A stretch of 64,000 nucleotides of DNA from Ochrobactrum sp. BTU1 (lineage in GTDB: Bacteria > Pseudomonadota > Alphaproteobacteria > Rhizobiales > Rhizobiaceae): NCBI GenBank assembly GCA_018798825.1, contig CP076355.1:1585501-1649500 (forward strand). The letters are read 5' to 3'. Position 1 is the stretch's first letter. Each line of letters begins with the position of its first letter. The notes beneath the pieces were generated by a model. That model ran no database searches. It had not been told where the DNA came from and saw only the letters and a program-made list of their open reading frames with translations. The position numbers were made by a program, and so were the translations under genes. Below, in pieces: positions 9,917-18,106 of the stretch.

Positions 9917-10639
9917 ATGCGCGATGAGGATATCCTGAGCTTGAAGACAGTCCCTCTCTTCCTAGGCATGAGAGATAAGACTTTTGAATTCCTCATAGCT
10001 CCGAGCTTTGCGCAATCCTTTCCGCCGCGAACCACATTGATCGAAGAAAATCAGCCGTCTGATTTTCTCTTTGTCGTGCTCGATGGACTTGTCCTTATGT
10101 CCGCTCGTTCGGAAGAGGGTGAAACGGCATTGGAAATTCTGCGCTCAGGTGATGTTTTCATTCTGGCTGCGTCGCTAAACAACGATGTGTGTTTGCAAAG
10201 CGCACAGACATTGACCGCCGCGCGCGTATTGATGATCCCGTCATCGCTCATTCGCTCCATGATGAGCGAAGATTCAGATTTCATGCAGGCCATCGTATTC
10301 GAGCTGGCGCGGTCTTACCGCCGGCTTGTAAAAGAGCTGAAGACGCAGAAATTACGCAACAGCGTACAGCGTTTAGCCAATTGGATCGTTAAGGAATCAC
10401 TCGCCAATCACGGAACGGATGTTGTTACCATCCCCTACGAAAAACGTGTATTGGCGGCATATCTCGGCATGACGCCGGAGAACCTTTCGCGCAGCTTTGC
10501 AAATCTGGGCACACATGGTGTGAGCGTGCAGGCATCAGCCGTTAAAATAATCGATTACGAAAAACTTCTGGCATTTGCTTCACCCTCGCCCCTTATCGAT
10601 AAGGAAGAGCCGGTGCGAGGGATTGGCCAAAGCCTCTAA
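9917..10639 (+). CDS. CRP/FNR-family regulator, NarR-like
   Basis: About 240 residues: cyclic-nucleotide-binding-like sensor domain (about 1-120), long dimer helix, then a winged helix with the recognition region RVLAAYLGMTPENLSRSFANL. Only one cysteine is present, so it lacks the N-terminal Cys cluster of FNR and cannot carry that Fe-S sensor; it groups by appearance with Dnr/Nnr/NarR-type regulators. It is divergent from narK and preceded by a perfect FNR box. The ATG at 9917 has a good AAAGGTAAGG ribosome site, whereas the ATG at 9899 has a poor one. Likely controls nar and nor/nir genes; the name NarR is an inference from position. Confidence 0.85.
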   Translation: MRDEDILSLKTVPLFLGMRDKTFEFLIAPSFAQSFPPRTTLIEENQPSDFLFVVLDGLVLMSARSEEGETALEILRSGDVFILAASLNNDVCLQSAQTLTAARVLMIPSSLIRSMMSEDSDFMQAIVFELARSYRRLVKELKTQKLRNSVQRLANWIVKESLANHGTDVVTIPYEKRVLAAYLGMTPENLSRSFANLGTHGVSVQASAVKIIDYEKLLAFASPSPLIDKEEPVRGIGQSL

Positions 10640-10654
10640 CTGTCTGATCGAAAG

Positions 10655-12556
10655 CTATCCCGCCAGCATTCGATAGATTGCGGGCAAAGCAATCGGCAAT
10701 TTCGTGAGCTTTTCGACCATTGCAAAGCCCCCGTGACCGAAGAGCGCAGGCAGATAAGCATTTGCCTGGCGGTCAACCGTCACGGCAAAAACGCTGACGC
10801 CTTTCGCACGCGCTTCATTTGATGCCCGTCGGGTATCTTCCAATGCAAAGCGCCCCTCGTAGTGATCGACATCATTCGGCTTGCCATCGGTTAGAAGCAG
10901 CAGGAGTTTCTTGCGATTGTGCTGCTCGGTTAACTTTGCCGTGGCGTGACGCATGGCGGTACCCATACGCGTGTAGAAGCCCGGCTTGAGCGCTGCGATG
11001 CGATGCTCAACAATCGGGCTGAACGCCTCGTCGAAATCTTTCACCGTTTCAACACGTACCCATGAGCGTCGCCGTGAAGTGAAAGTCAGGATCGAACAGC
11101 GATCACCGCAGGCAGCGATGCCATTGGCGAGAACCAGCAACGCTTCCTTTTCCACATCAAGCACCCGACGGTTATCCACCCAGGCATCAGTGGAAAGCGA
11201 GACATCGACAAGGATCGTCACTGCCAGATCATTGGCCTGAGGACGGCTCATCAGATGCACACGTTCGCTGCCCTGCCCACCGGCTGCAAAATCACAACGC
11301 GAGCGTACCACAGCATCAAGATCGAGATCATTGCCGTCGAGTTGCGCGCGCATCATTTCGCGTCCAGGTCGCAAAACTTCAAACTGACGCCGGACCTTTC
11401 GTACAAGGCTGAGCGCCTCGTCATCCAGTTTAAGCGCATCGTCATGATCCTTCACAGGCGCTAGCAGCACACTACAGTGATCCTGCAAATAGGTCGCTCT
11501 ACGGTAATCCCATTCAGGATAGGTCAGTTTGGCGGTAAGCATACTGTGGTCCACCGCCTCTGGTGGGAGATCAAGATCAAAGCGAAAGCGTGAGGCGGGT
11601 CTGCCCTTGCGCTCGCCCAGCGTTAGATCATCGAGTTCGTCAGCCGACTTGGCATTCTGCTCGTCGCTATCATCCGAAGGTCGATCAACACTGACCATTT
11701 CAGCCATGGCGAGAATTTTCTCAAAGCGATTGAGAATGAACGGGCTTCTGTCAGCAAATCGCGGATCTTGCTTCTCGCGCTGCGCTATCTGTCGGCCTGT
11801 TTCCGAACCTTCGGCATGAGAGTCGTGCACAGGTTCATCTTCTGCGTTCCGCGATGTGGTTTCATCGCGCCGGATCAATCCCGGCCAAAGCGGCACCGGA
11901 AGAAGCGGCAAATAGCCCGCAGGTGCGCGATGAGGGAAAATCGTTGCAAGGCTGAAATCAGGCAACCCGGCCCCTTCTTTCAACGAGGAAATAACCCGCT
12001 CCTCGACAAGCTGTTCGAGTTGATTAAGCCGTCTTTTTGGCCGCGCCTCCAGCACCGCATCGCAGAGCCGCGCATAGCGATCTTCAAGCCCCGGAAACAA
12101 TTGGCAGGCTTTTGCCGCCGTTACTGCACCCATATCGAGCGACGTAAGATCGCGGCGTAACGGATCATCAGGCACAGCACTCATATCAGTGGGCATGATC
12201 GCCATATAGCCCGCGAGCCAGACATAGAGATCATAATTCAGTGTGCGATCAGGAAAGAGCGCAATCTCGGGCGGTAACATCAGCGTTGCTTCATCGCGCA
12301 AAGGGTGGCTGAGTTTTTCTTCACCCAGAGCCATACGCTGCCGCAAGCCAAGCCGATGCCCGGAAGTTCTTGCCCGCGCTGGCGCAATCTGCACCGCAAC
12401 ATCGCCGCCAAAACCACGGAAGCAGATGGCAAGCCTCTGGCGAATATCGGCAAGCCTTACCGTTTGGCCGGGATATTGCGGCCAAGATCCCGTCTTACCA
12501 ATAAGCCGATGCCAGGCCCGGCCAACGGTTTCCTCAAGCTCCAGAAAATCCAGCAT
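10655..12556 (-). CDS. norD: nitric oxide reductase activation protein NorD
   Basis: 633 residues, with a C-terminal von Willebrand A domain containing an intact MIDAS start DVSLSTD and later GTAMRHATAKL and LLTDGKPND. NorD works with the AAA+ protein NorQ in maturation of the cNOR enzyme, probably insertion of the FeB iron; the pair belongs to the MoxR/VWA class. It is the last gene of norCBQD, 11 bases after norQ, and converges with the upstream regulator gene. Confidence 0.93.
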   Translation of the reverse strand: MLDFLELEETVGRAWHRLIGKTGSWPQYPGQTVRLADIRQRLAICFRGFGGDVAVQIAPARARTSGHRLGLRQRMALGEEKLSHPLRDEATLMLPPEIALFPDRTLNYDLYVWLAGYMAIMPTDMSAVPDDPLRRDLTSLDMGAVTAAKACQLFPGLEDRYARLCDAVLEARPKRRLNQLEQLVEERVISSLKEGAGLPDFSLATIFPHRAPAGYLPLLPVPLWPGLIRRDETTSRNAEDEPVHDSHAEGSETGRQIAQREKQDPRFADRSPFILNRFEKILAMAEMVSVDRPSDDSDEQNAKSADELDDLTLGERKGRPASRFRFDLDLPPEAVDHSMLTAKLTYPEWDYRRATYLQDHCSVLLAPVKDHDDALKLDDEALSLVRKVRRQFEVLRPGREMMRAQLDGNDLDLDAVVRSRCDFAAGGQGSERVHLMSRPQANDLAVTILVDVSLSTDAWVDNRRVLDVEKEALLVLANGIAACGDRCSILTFTSRRRSWVRVETVKDFDEAFSPIVEHRIAALKPGFYTRMGTAMRHATAKLTEQHNRKKLLLLLTDGKPNDVDHYEGRFALEDTRRASNEARAKGVSVFAVTVDRQANAYLPALFGHGGFAMVEKLTKLPIALPAIYRMLAG

Positions 12557-12567
12557 GACATATCTGC

Positions 12568-13380
12568 CTATTTCAACATCGCATCGGCGATTTCAAGCAA
12601 TGCTGCCTTCACGTCCGGCTCGTCGGTGAGCGGTTCGATCATGGCGGCACGAGCAGCCTCACGCTGTGACATGCCAGCGTCTATCAATGACGCGCAGTAA
12701 ACCAGCAGACGTGTGGAAACGCCTTCTTCAAGATCATGTCCTTTCAGGCCGCGCAGACGATGAGCAAGCGCCACAAGCGGCGCAACCTGATGGGCATCAA
12801 GTCCGCTTTCCGCACTCACCACCGCAATTTCCTGATCCTTGGGCAGAAAATCAAATTCGATAGCCACAAAACGCTGGCGTGTGCTGGGCTTCAGTGACTT
12901 GAGCAAGTTCTGGTAGCCGGGATTATACGACACAACCAGCATGAAATGTTCTGGCGCTTCGAGCAGTTCGCCGGTGCGTTCAAGCGGCAGAACGCGACGA
13001 TCATCAGTCAGTGGATGCAGGACCACGGCCACATCCTTGCGTGCCTCTACAATCTCGTCGAGATAGCAAATGCCACCTTCCCGCACCGCACGGGTTAATG
13101 GCCCATCGACCCAATGCGTATCCCCGCCTTTAAGTAGAAAGCGGCCAGTCAGATCAGCTGCTGCGAGATCGTCATGGCAGGAAACGGTTGAGAGCGGCAG
13201 ACCGAGCTTCGCTGCCATATGGCTCACGAAGCGCGTCTTTCCGCAGCCGGTCGGGCCTTTAAGAAGCAGCGGTAGCTTTCGTTCCCATGCCATTTCAAAC
13301 AAGGCGCATTCACTGCCGGATGGGCTGTAAGCGGGAATCGATGAATCGATTACTTCAACGTTCTTGAGGATGCTGTTCAT
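12568..13380 (-). CDS. norQ: nitric oxide reductase AAA+ activation protein NorQ
   Basis: 270 residues from the ATG at 13380, which has AAAGGAAG just upstream; the open frame reaches 13455 without a good start. MoxR-type AAA+ ATPase with Walker A GPTGCGKT (Lys about 48), Walker B GGICYLDEI and the sensor region VVSYNPGYQN. Acts with NorD as a chaperone for NorCB. A 162-base gap with a strong hairpin separates it from norB. Confidence 0.95.
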   Translation of the reverse strand: MNSILKNVEVIDSSIPAYSPSGSECALFEMAWERKLPLLLKGPTGCGKTRFVSHMAAKLGLPLSTVSCHDDLAAADLTGRFLLKGGDTHWVDGPLTRAVREGGICYLDEIVEARKDVAVVLHPLTDDRRVLPLERTGELLEAPEHFMLVVSYNPGYQNLLKSLKPSTRQRFVAIEFDFLPKDQEIAVVSAESGLDAHQVAPLVALAHRLRGLKGHDLEEGVSTRLLVYCASLIDAGMSQREAARAAMIEPLTDEPDVKAALLEIADAMLK

Positions 13381-13509
13381 GGCCGTCTTCCTTTGGTCAA
13401 AGCATTTACAGCAAAAGTGCGAAGAGCCTTTGCGTGAGGAAATGCGAGAAAACAAATGATTAGAGGGGCTATAGCTATTCAGATATAATTGGAGCCGCTC
13501 TCAGTGAAG

Positions 13510-13533
13510 AAGCCTCGCCCGCAGGCGAGGCTT
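13510..13533 (-). terminator. strong hairpin between norB and norQ
   Basis: Perfect 10-bp stem (AAGCCTCGCC / GGCGAGGCTT) with a four-base loop, just after the norB stop. There is no T-run, so it is more likely a 3'-end protecting or partial attenuating structure that lowers norQD relative to norCB than a full terminator. Confidence 0.6.
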
Positions 13534-13542
13534 TCGTGTCAA

Positions 13543-14889
13543 TCATTCAGCGGGCTGTACAAGGCCAGATGCGTTTTCCCGGCGTTCCTTGCCTGGAACG
13601 AGCATCGCCCAAATGAACATGAAGGCAGAGATTACGACGACGACGCCCGAACCTAGACGTATCCAGTAAAACAGTGCCAGCTGGTCCTGCACGACCATGA
13701 AACTTTCGCCCAATACACGTTGCAAATGGGTCTGCACCACGCCTGCGAAAGTAAGTGCGAAGGTCATGACAGACATCGCCGTACACATCGCCCAGAAGCT
13801 CACCATGGAGAGCATCTGATTATAGGGCGCACGGCCGCGCAACTCGGGGATGGCATAGGCCATGACTGCAAGGTTGAGCATGACATAGGCCCCGAAGAAG
13901 GCGAGGTGGCCATGGGCTGCAGTCAGCTGTGTACCATGGGTGTAATAGTTGACGGAGGATAGCGTGTGCAGAAAGCCCCATACGCCTGCACCGAAGAATG
14001 CCATCACCGAGCAACCGATCGACCAGAGCAATGCGGCACGGTTTGGATGTTTGCGACCAGCCTTCCATGTCATCACGAAGGTAAAGATGACCATGGTGAA
14101 GAACGGGGCGACTTCCAGCGTCGAGAACAGCGAGCCGATCCACTGCCAATAACCAGGAGCACCAATCCAGTAATAGTGATGCCCTGTGCCCAAAATGCCT
14201 GAGAACAGGGCCAGACCAACGATCACATAGAGCCACTTTTCGACGACTTCGCGATCGATACCATTGAGCTTAATCATCAGGAAGGCCAGGATCGAAGCCA
14301 TAATCAGCTCCCACACACCTTCAACCCAGAGATGGATCACATACCACCAATAAAGCTTGTCGATGGCGAGATTGACCGGGTTATAGAAGGCAAAGAGGAA
14401 GAACAGAGACAATCCCCACAGACCGAACAGCAGAATGTTTGTGACTGTGGTCTTGCGGCCCTTCAAGGCTGTCATTGTGATGTTGAACATGAATATCAGA
14501 CAGACAACGAGGATGCCCACCTTGATGATGAAGGGCTGTTCAAGAAACTCACGGCCTTCGTGGATTTTGAAGAGATACCCCACAACGGCAACACCTGCGG
14601 CAACAAAAAACATCCAGAACTGGATGACAGCAAGCTTGGTGCTATAAAGTTCGGTTTCTGTCTCTTCGGGCAGGAGATAATAGGTTGAACCCATAAAGCC
14701 CATCAGCAACCAGACGATCAGCGCATTGGTGTGGATCATGCGGACGATGTTGAAGGGCAAAAGCTCAGAGAGCGTGTTGGGCAGGACATAGATCGTACCG
14801 GCAAGAACACCGAATGCGACCTGTGCTACGAACAGGACGAGCGCTCCATAAAAATAGAGCATCGCAACCTTTTGGCTTTCATATTTCAT
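13543..14889 (-). CDS. norB: nitric oxide reductase catalytic subunit
   Basis: 448 residues, 12 membrane helices, heme-copper oxidase superfamily. It reduces two NO to N2O at a heme b3 / non-heme FeB site. Visible ligand motifs are MIHTNALIVW for the low-spin heme, HLWVEGVWE with the FeB His and the nearby Glu, the HHYYW pair, and the THGTQLTAAHGHLAFFGAY helix. The length is that of the short cytochrome c-dependent cNOR, not the longer quinol type. It follows norC by 27 bases. Confidence 0.97.
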   Translation of the reverse strand: MKYESQKVAMLYFYGALVLFVAQVAFGVLAGTIYVLPNTLSELLPFNIVRMIHTNALIVWLLMGFMGSTYYLLPEETETELYSTKLAVIQFWMFFVAAGVAVVGYLFKIHEGREFLEQPFIIKVGILVVCLIFMFNITMTALKGRKTTVTNILLFGLWGLSLFFLFAFYNPVNLAIDKLYWWYVIHLWVEGVWELIMASILAFLMIKLNGIDREVVEKWLYVIVGLALFSGILGTGHHYYWIGAPGYWQWIGSLFSTLEVAPFFTMVIFTFVMTWKAGRKHPNRAALLWSIGCSVMAFFGAGVWGFLHTLSSVNYYTHGTQLTAAHGHLAFFGAYVMLNLAVMAYAIPELRGRAPYNQMLSMVSFWAMCTAMSVMTFALTFAGVVQTHLQRVLGESFMVVQDQLALFYWIRLGSGVVVVISAFMFIWAMLVPGKERRENASGLVQPAE

Positions 14890-14916
14890 ATCATAAAACT
14901 CCGTTCATCCCGCGCC

Positions 14917-15369
14917 TCAGCCCGCCTCATTGGGTGGCCAGTCCTGCGTCTTGATGCGGCTTGTCCATTCAAGGAAATCAGCCAGATCGTTGAGTTCCTG
15001 TTCGCTCAGGTTGAACTGCGGCATCTGACGACGCCCCTCGATTCCGGTAGGCTGCGCCTGCATCCAGGCTTTCATCGTTTCGCGAGCCCCTTCAGGGTCT
15101 TCTTCGCCGCCCCAACGCTTCCAGACATTGCCCAGTTCGGGCGCGAAATAGGCGCCCTCCCCCAGCAACGTATGGCAGTTGATGCAGGAGTTTTTCTCCC
15201 AGATGTGTTTGCCGCGCGCGACCGCATCAGTGAGCGTCGTTTCATCCGTGGATGTGGTTTTCATGTAGTAATGGCTGTGCGCCGTCAGTCCCACGAAGAT
15301 CGCGAAAAAGAAAATAGAACCGCCGTAGAAGACATTTCGGGCGCCGGTCTTGGTTAGGCGTTCTGCCAT
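14917..15369 (-). CDS. norC: nitric oxide reductase cytochrome c subunit
   Basis: 150 residues: one N-terminal membrane anchor (about 13-31), then a periplasmic cytochrome c domain with CINCH at about residues 62-66 and a likely Met ligand in RQMPQF. It receives electrons from periplasmic cytochrome c or cupredoxin and passes them to NorB. The start at 15369 is chosen for its GGACGAAGGGG ribosome site; the frame is open to 15696 but upstream codons are non-coding leader and contain the NnrR-type box. Confidence 0.96.
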   Translation of the reverse strand: MAERLTKTGARNVFYGGSIFFFAIFVGLTAHSHYYMKTTSTDETTLTDAVARGKHIWEKNSCINCHTLLGEGAYFAPELGNVWKRWGGEEDPEGARETMKAWMQAQPTGIEGRRQMPQFNLSEQELNDLADFLEWTSRIKTQDWPPNEAG

Positions 15370-15598
15370 CCCCTTCGTCCTTTCATTGGCCGAAGGCAGA
15401 GCCTCGGCATTCGAGCGCATCTCGATCCGAATGGACCAGATCGGCGCTCTAAGTATTTGTCTTAAAGCGCATCTTTGCCCAAAAGCTGTTTTATACTTAT
15501 CGGGATGCGCTCTGATCCCCCGTCGATTATGCGGCTCGTCAAACCCCTCACCAGCATCACGGGACTTCACCCTTCTATCGGGCAGGCGAAAGACGTCT

Positions 15599-15612
15599 TT
15601 GCGTTTTGGCAA
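15599..15612 (-). promoter_or_regulatory. NnrR-type box of the norCBQD operon
   Basis: TTGCGTTTTGGCAA lies in the 260-base gap between norF and norC. The same 17-base core TTTGCGTTTTGGCAAAG recurs at 16510-16526 before norE. It matches the TTG-N8-CAA form used by Dnr/NnrR-type regulators rather than the FNR form. A -41.5 placement would start transcription near 15564, leaving a leader of about 195 bases. Confidence 0.65.
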
Positions 15613-15628
15613 AGACCAGAGCTGTTCT

Positions 15629-15904
15629 TCAAAGCAGGAAGCGCACTGCGACAGTACGCACCAGCGCAAGTGTGAGCAAAGCAGCGGGCCACGCAAGCAA
15701 GGCAGGCTTGAGCGCCCCTTTCATGCCGCGCATTTCCATAAAGTCCAGGATGACGAACCAGCCTTTTGCGAAGGCGAGAATCAGCACGACCACAATCGCC
15801 ATCAACCTTCCATGGCTGAGACTGGTAATCAGTGCGCCAGTGAGCGCAAGAACAAGCAGGATGAGCAGCGTGCGATTTAAGGACATGTGGTCTTGGTTTC
15901 TCAT
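15629..15904 (-). CDS. norF: small membrane protein NorF
   Basis: About 91 residues with three hydrophobic segments; resembles the cytochrome oxidase subunit IV-like NorF proteins found with NorE. Needed for full NO reductase activity in some denitrifiers but without a defined catalytic role. I favour the ATG at 15904 (GAGG six bases upstream); an ATG at 15916 overlapping the norE stop is the alternative, and one at 15886 is also possible. Confidence 0.8.
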   Translation of the reverse strand: MRNQDHMSLNRTLLILLVLALTGALITSLSHGRLMAIVVVLILAFAKGWFVILDFMEMRGMKGALKPALLAWPAALLTLALVRTVAVRFLL

Positions 15905-15912
15905 TCGTTGCC

Positions 15913-16476
15913 TCATGCAAGATAGAGGACTGGAAACATCACCAGCCATACGAGATCAATGGCGTGCCAAAGAGTGGTGATGAGCAGAACATTGGAAGCG
16001 GTTGGCCGCCAAGCGACCAGCGCCAGAATGATCGATCCAAACTGCACATGCATGAGGTGAAAGCCGGTGAGGAGGAAATAGAGCTCAAAAAATGAGCCTG
16101 TCGCTTCATCCCCGACAAACTGGATTTCATGCGAGTATTCGATGAATTTGACGACGACAAAAGTCAGACCAAAAAACGCTGCCCACAAAAGCGGATATCG
16201 TGCCTCCTTCCCATTGTGTCGTCGCCGCACGGCAATTGCTGCCTGCCAGCCACTCATTATCAAGACAATCGTATTGGTAGCCGCCAGACCCGGACTGAGA
16301 TGCGCCCGCATGTGGGCAACACCTGAAATATTGGTGATCGACATCACCAGAAAGGCAATCAGCAAAACTGCAAAGGTGATGAGTTCACTCCAGACGAGAA
16401 TCCAAAGCAGGAGGCTTTCCTCCGGCTCATCATCCGAAATCGTTGCCGCAAAGGCTGTATTTTTCGTTCCAAGCAT
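15913..16476 (-). CDS. norE: NorE, cytochrome oxidase subunit III-like protein
   Basis: 187 residues with five membrane helices, resembling heme-copper oxidase subunit III (motif LTGFHLMHVQFGS and KFIEYSHEI). NorE is an accessory protein of NO reductase expression or activity. It is followed by norF with near-overlap. The ribosome site is weak, and the nearest NnrR-type palindrome is only 35-48 bases before the ATG. Confidence 0.9.
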   Translation of the reverse strand: MLGTKNTAFAATISDDEPEESLLLWILVWSELITFAVLLIAFLVMSITNISGVAHMRAHLSPGLAATNTIVLIMSGWQAAIAVRRRHNGKEARYPLLWAAFFGLTFVVVKFIEYSHEIQFVGDEATGSFFELYFLLTGFHLMHVQFGSIILALVAWRPTASNVLLITTLWHAIDLVWLVMFPVLYLA

Positions 16477-16510
16477 GAGTGATGCCTAGACTGAGCAGCC
16501 ACGCTGTTCT

Positions 16511-16524
16511 TTGCGTTTTGGCAA
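16511..16524. promoter_or_regulatory. NnrR-type box between norE and the small membrane gene
   Basis: TTGCGTTTTGGCAA, identical to the box before norC including one flanking base on each side (TTTGCGTTTTGGCAAAG). For the plus-strand genes the spacing works well: a start near 16559 with CATTAT at 16547-16552 as -10. For norE on the minus strand a class II start would fall at the ATG itself. Confidence 0.65.
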
Positions 16525-16579
16525 AGAAAAATCGCGACCGCAGGTGCATTATGCGTTTTCAGAGCAAAGGAATATTTCA

Positions 16580-16735
16580 ATGACAGATGCACAGATCGGG
16601 CTCATGGTGGCTACCCCCGCCATTATCGGTTTCTCGCTCGTTCTTTACCGCATGGGCGCCTTGCAGGGTGCAGGTACGTTGTCGGCCGTTGCAGCATCAA
16701 TTGTGATCGCCATCGTGCTGTTCTTCGGTCAATAG
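16580..16735 (+). CDS. 51-residue two-helix membrane protein in the nor cluster
   Basis: Starts at ATG 16580 behind AAAGGA. Two hydrophobic helices (about 8-24 and 31-49) separated by a short loop RMGALQGAG; no charged domain outside the membrane. Not a family I recognise. It is placed directly under an NnrR-type box and stops right next to the hemerythrin-like gene, so the two are probably co-expressed during NO exposure. It could be an accessory of NorE/NorF or of the hemerythrin-like protein. Confidence 0.7.
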   Translation: MTDAQIGLMVATPAIIGFSLVLYRMGALQGAGTLSAVAASIVIAIVLFFGQ

Positions 16736-16747
16736 GTGCGACCGGAC

Positions 16748-17224
16748 ATGACCGCTGGCTCCTCTCTTCAAGCAGCCGATATCAGTCGGTTGGAAACACA
16801 CCATAATGCCTTGCTTAGATTGTGCCTACAGCTCGAAGAAGCTGGGGAAGATGTGGCGACCGGTGCCGCGGCAGCATTCGATTATCAGGCACTCGCCAAA
16901 GAAATTCCTGCGCTTCTTTCAGAAGCCCACTTGCTGGAGGAGACAATTCTATTTCCGGCTTTCGACCACCATGGCGGATCAGGCTTTGCAACGGTGGTTA
17001 TTGAGCGACTGAAGGCTGAACACCGGTGCGACCGGCTTGCAGTCGAAGAACTTGCAGAAACTCTGCAAGCCGTGACTGAAGGCCGATGCCTGCTCGCAGC
17101 CGATACGGTGGCCTATATGATCTGCGGCTTTCTGGAGAGCCTTCGCCGCCACATCCTCTCTGAAGACCTAATGCTGGAAGCCTTGCTTGCCGCCGAATCT
17201 GAACAACGGAAAGTTTTTGGATAA
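16748..17224 (+). CDS. hemerythrin-like (HHE domain) protein
   Basis: About 158 residues, an all-helical bundle with the HHE pattern of a di-iron site: ETHHNAL, SEAHLLEE, AEHRCDR and RRHILSED. Such proteins in denitrification clusters may bind NO or oxygen or help repair iron centres; the exact role here is not known. It follows the 51-residue membrane gene by 12 bases, or immediately if the GTG at 16736 is used. The ribosome site is poor for either start, suggesting coupling. Confidence 0.8.
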   Translation: MTAGSSLQAADISRLETHHNALLRLCLQLEEAGEDVATGAAAAFDYQALAKEIPALLSEAHLLEETILFPAFDHHGGSGFATVVIERLKAEHRCDRLAVEELAETLQAVTEGRCLLAADTVAYMICGFLESLRRHILSEDLMLEALLAAESEQRKVFG

Positions 17225-17242
17225 GCCCCCGCTTAGATTGTC

Positions 17243-17875
17243 TTAACTGTCTGCATCCGTACAGGGCAATTGACCATCGGGGCCGGTACAATTGCAGCCA
17301 AGATCACGCAGCAATCCGTCTTTAAGGCCGTAAATCCAACCATGAATAGCAACACTCTTTCCCTCCTTCCATGCCGATTGCAAAACGGGGGTTCGGGAAA
17401 GGCTTTGCACTTGAGAAACGACCGTCAGCTCACAAAGTCTGTTTAACCGCTCTTCCTGCTCCGTTATGGACTCCAGTTCAGTTTTTGATGCCTGCGCAAT
17501 ATCGCGAACAGGCTGCAGCCAATGATCGATTATCCCGTGACGATACCCATCCATTGCTGCACGGACGCCACCGCACCCATAATGGCCGCAAACTATAATG
17601 TGTTTGATCTCCAGCGCTTCCACCGCAAATTCAAGCACGGAAAGCAGATTGAGATCAGCACGATGGACTAGGTTGGCGACGTTGCGATGGACGAAAACTT
17701 CGCCCGGCTGCAAGCCCGTTACTACGTTGGCGGGTACACGGCTATCGGAGCAGCCGATCCAGAGATATTCCGGTCGCTGCATGGCAGACAGTCGCCTGAA
17801 ATAGCCAGGGTCTTCCCGCTCTCTTTCCGCAGCCCATTGCCGGTTATGATCGAAGAGATCTGATATCATCCGCAA
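17243..17875 (-). CDS. beta-class carbonic anhydrase
   Basis: 210 residues. Zinc ligands Cys42 and Asp44 in GCSDSR, then His98 and Cys101 in CGHYGCGG, all intact; the following Arg and the HGWIYGLKDG motif are typical of bacterial beta-CAs. It hydrates CO2 to bicarbonate in the cytoplasm. It sits inside the denitrification island, convergent with the hemerythrin-like gene, and has an FNR/NnrR-type box with a matching -10 in front, so it seems to be part of the anaerobic regulon rather than a passenger. Confidence 0.95.
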   Translation of the reverse strand: MRMISDLFDHNRQWAAEREREDPGYFRRLSAMQRPEYLWIGCSDSRVPANVVTGLQPGEVFVHRNVANLVHRADLNLLSVLEFAVEALEIKHIIVCGHYGCGGVRAAMDGYRHGIIDHWLQPVRDIAQASKTELESITEQEERLNRLCELTVVSQVQSLSRTPVLQSAWKEGKSVAIHGWIYGLKDGLLRDLGCNCTGPDGQLPCTDADS

Positions 17876-17921
17876 GTTTCACCTCAGAAATCGTTTTTCA
17901 GTCAACATTTCCAGGATCTGC

Positions 17922-17963
17922 ATCATAGTGGAGCACGAACATATCATAATTGATCCAGAACAA
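17922..17963 (-). promoter_or_regulatory. FNR/NnrR-type promoter of the carbonic anhydrase
   Basis: TTGATCCAGAACAA at 17950-17963 differs from the FNR consensus by one base. On the minus strand TATGAT at 17927-17922 lies where a -10 should be if transcription starts near 17915, 41.5 bases from the box centre. Confidence 0.6.
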
Positions 17964-18000
17964 GGCTGTTCTGCCTGAGAGCCATTATTTGTCATCTTGT

Positions 18001-18014
18001 TTGAGATGCAACAA
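18001..18014 (+). promoter_or_regulatory. FNR/NnrR-type box of the DUF2249 operon
   Basis: TTGAGATGCAACAA keeps the TTG-N8-CAA frame with near-consensus flanks. A class II start would fall near 18049, with TAGAAA at about 18037 as a modest -10. It is back to back with the carbonic anhydrase box 37 bases away. Confidence 0.5.
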
Positions 18015-18106
18015 AGCAGCTTCTCATTAATCAGATTAGAAAAGCTCTCATGATGGCGCTGGCTGTCGTCATCATCTTTCGACAATGACGGCCTGGGAAA
18101 ATTATA

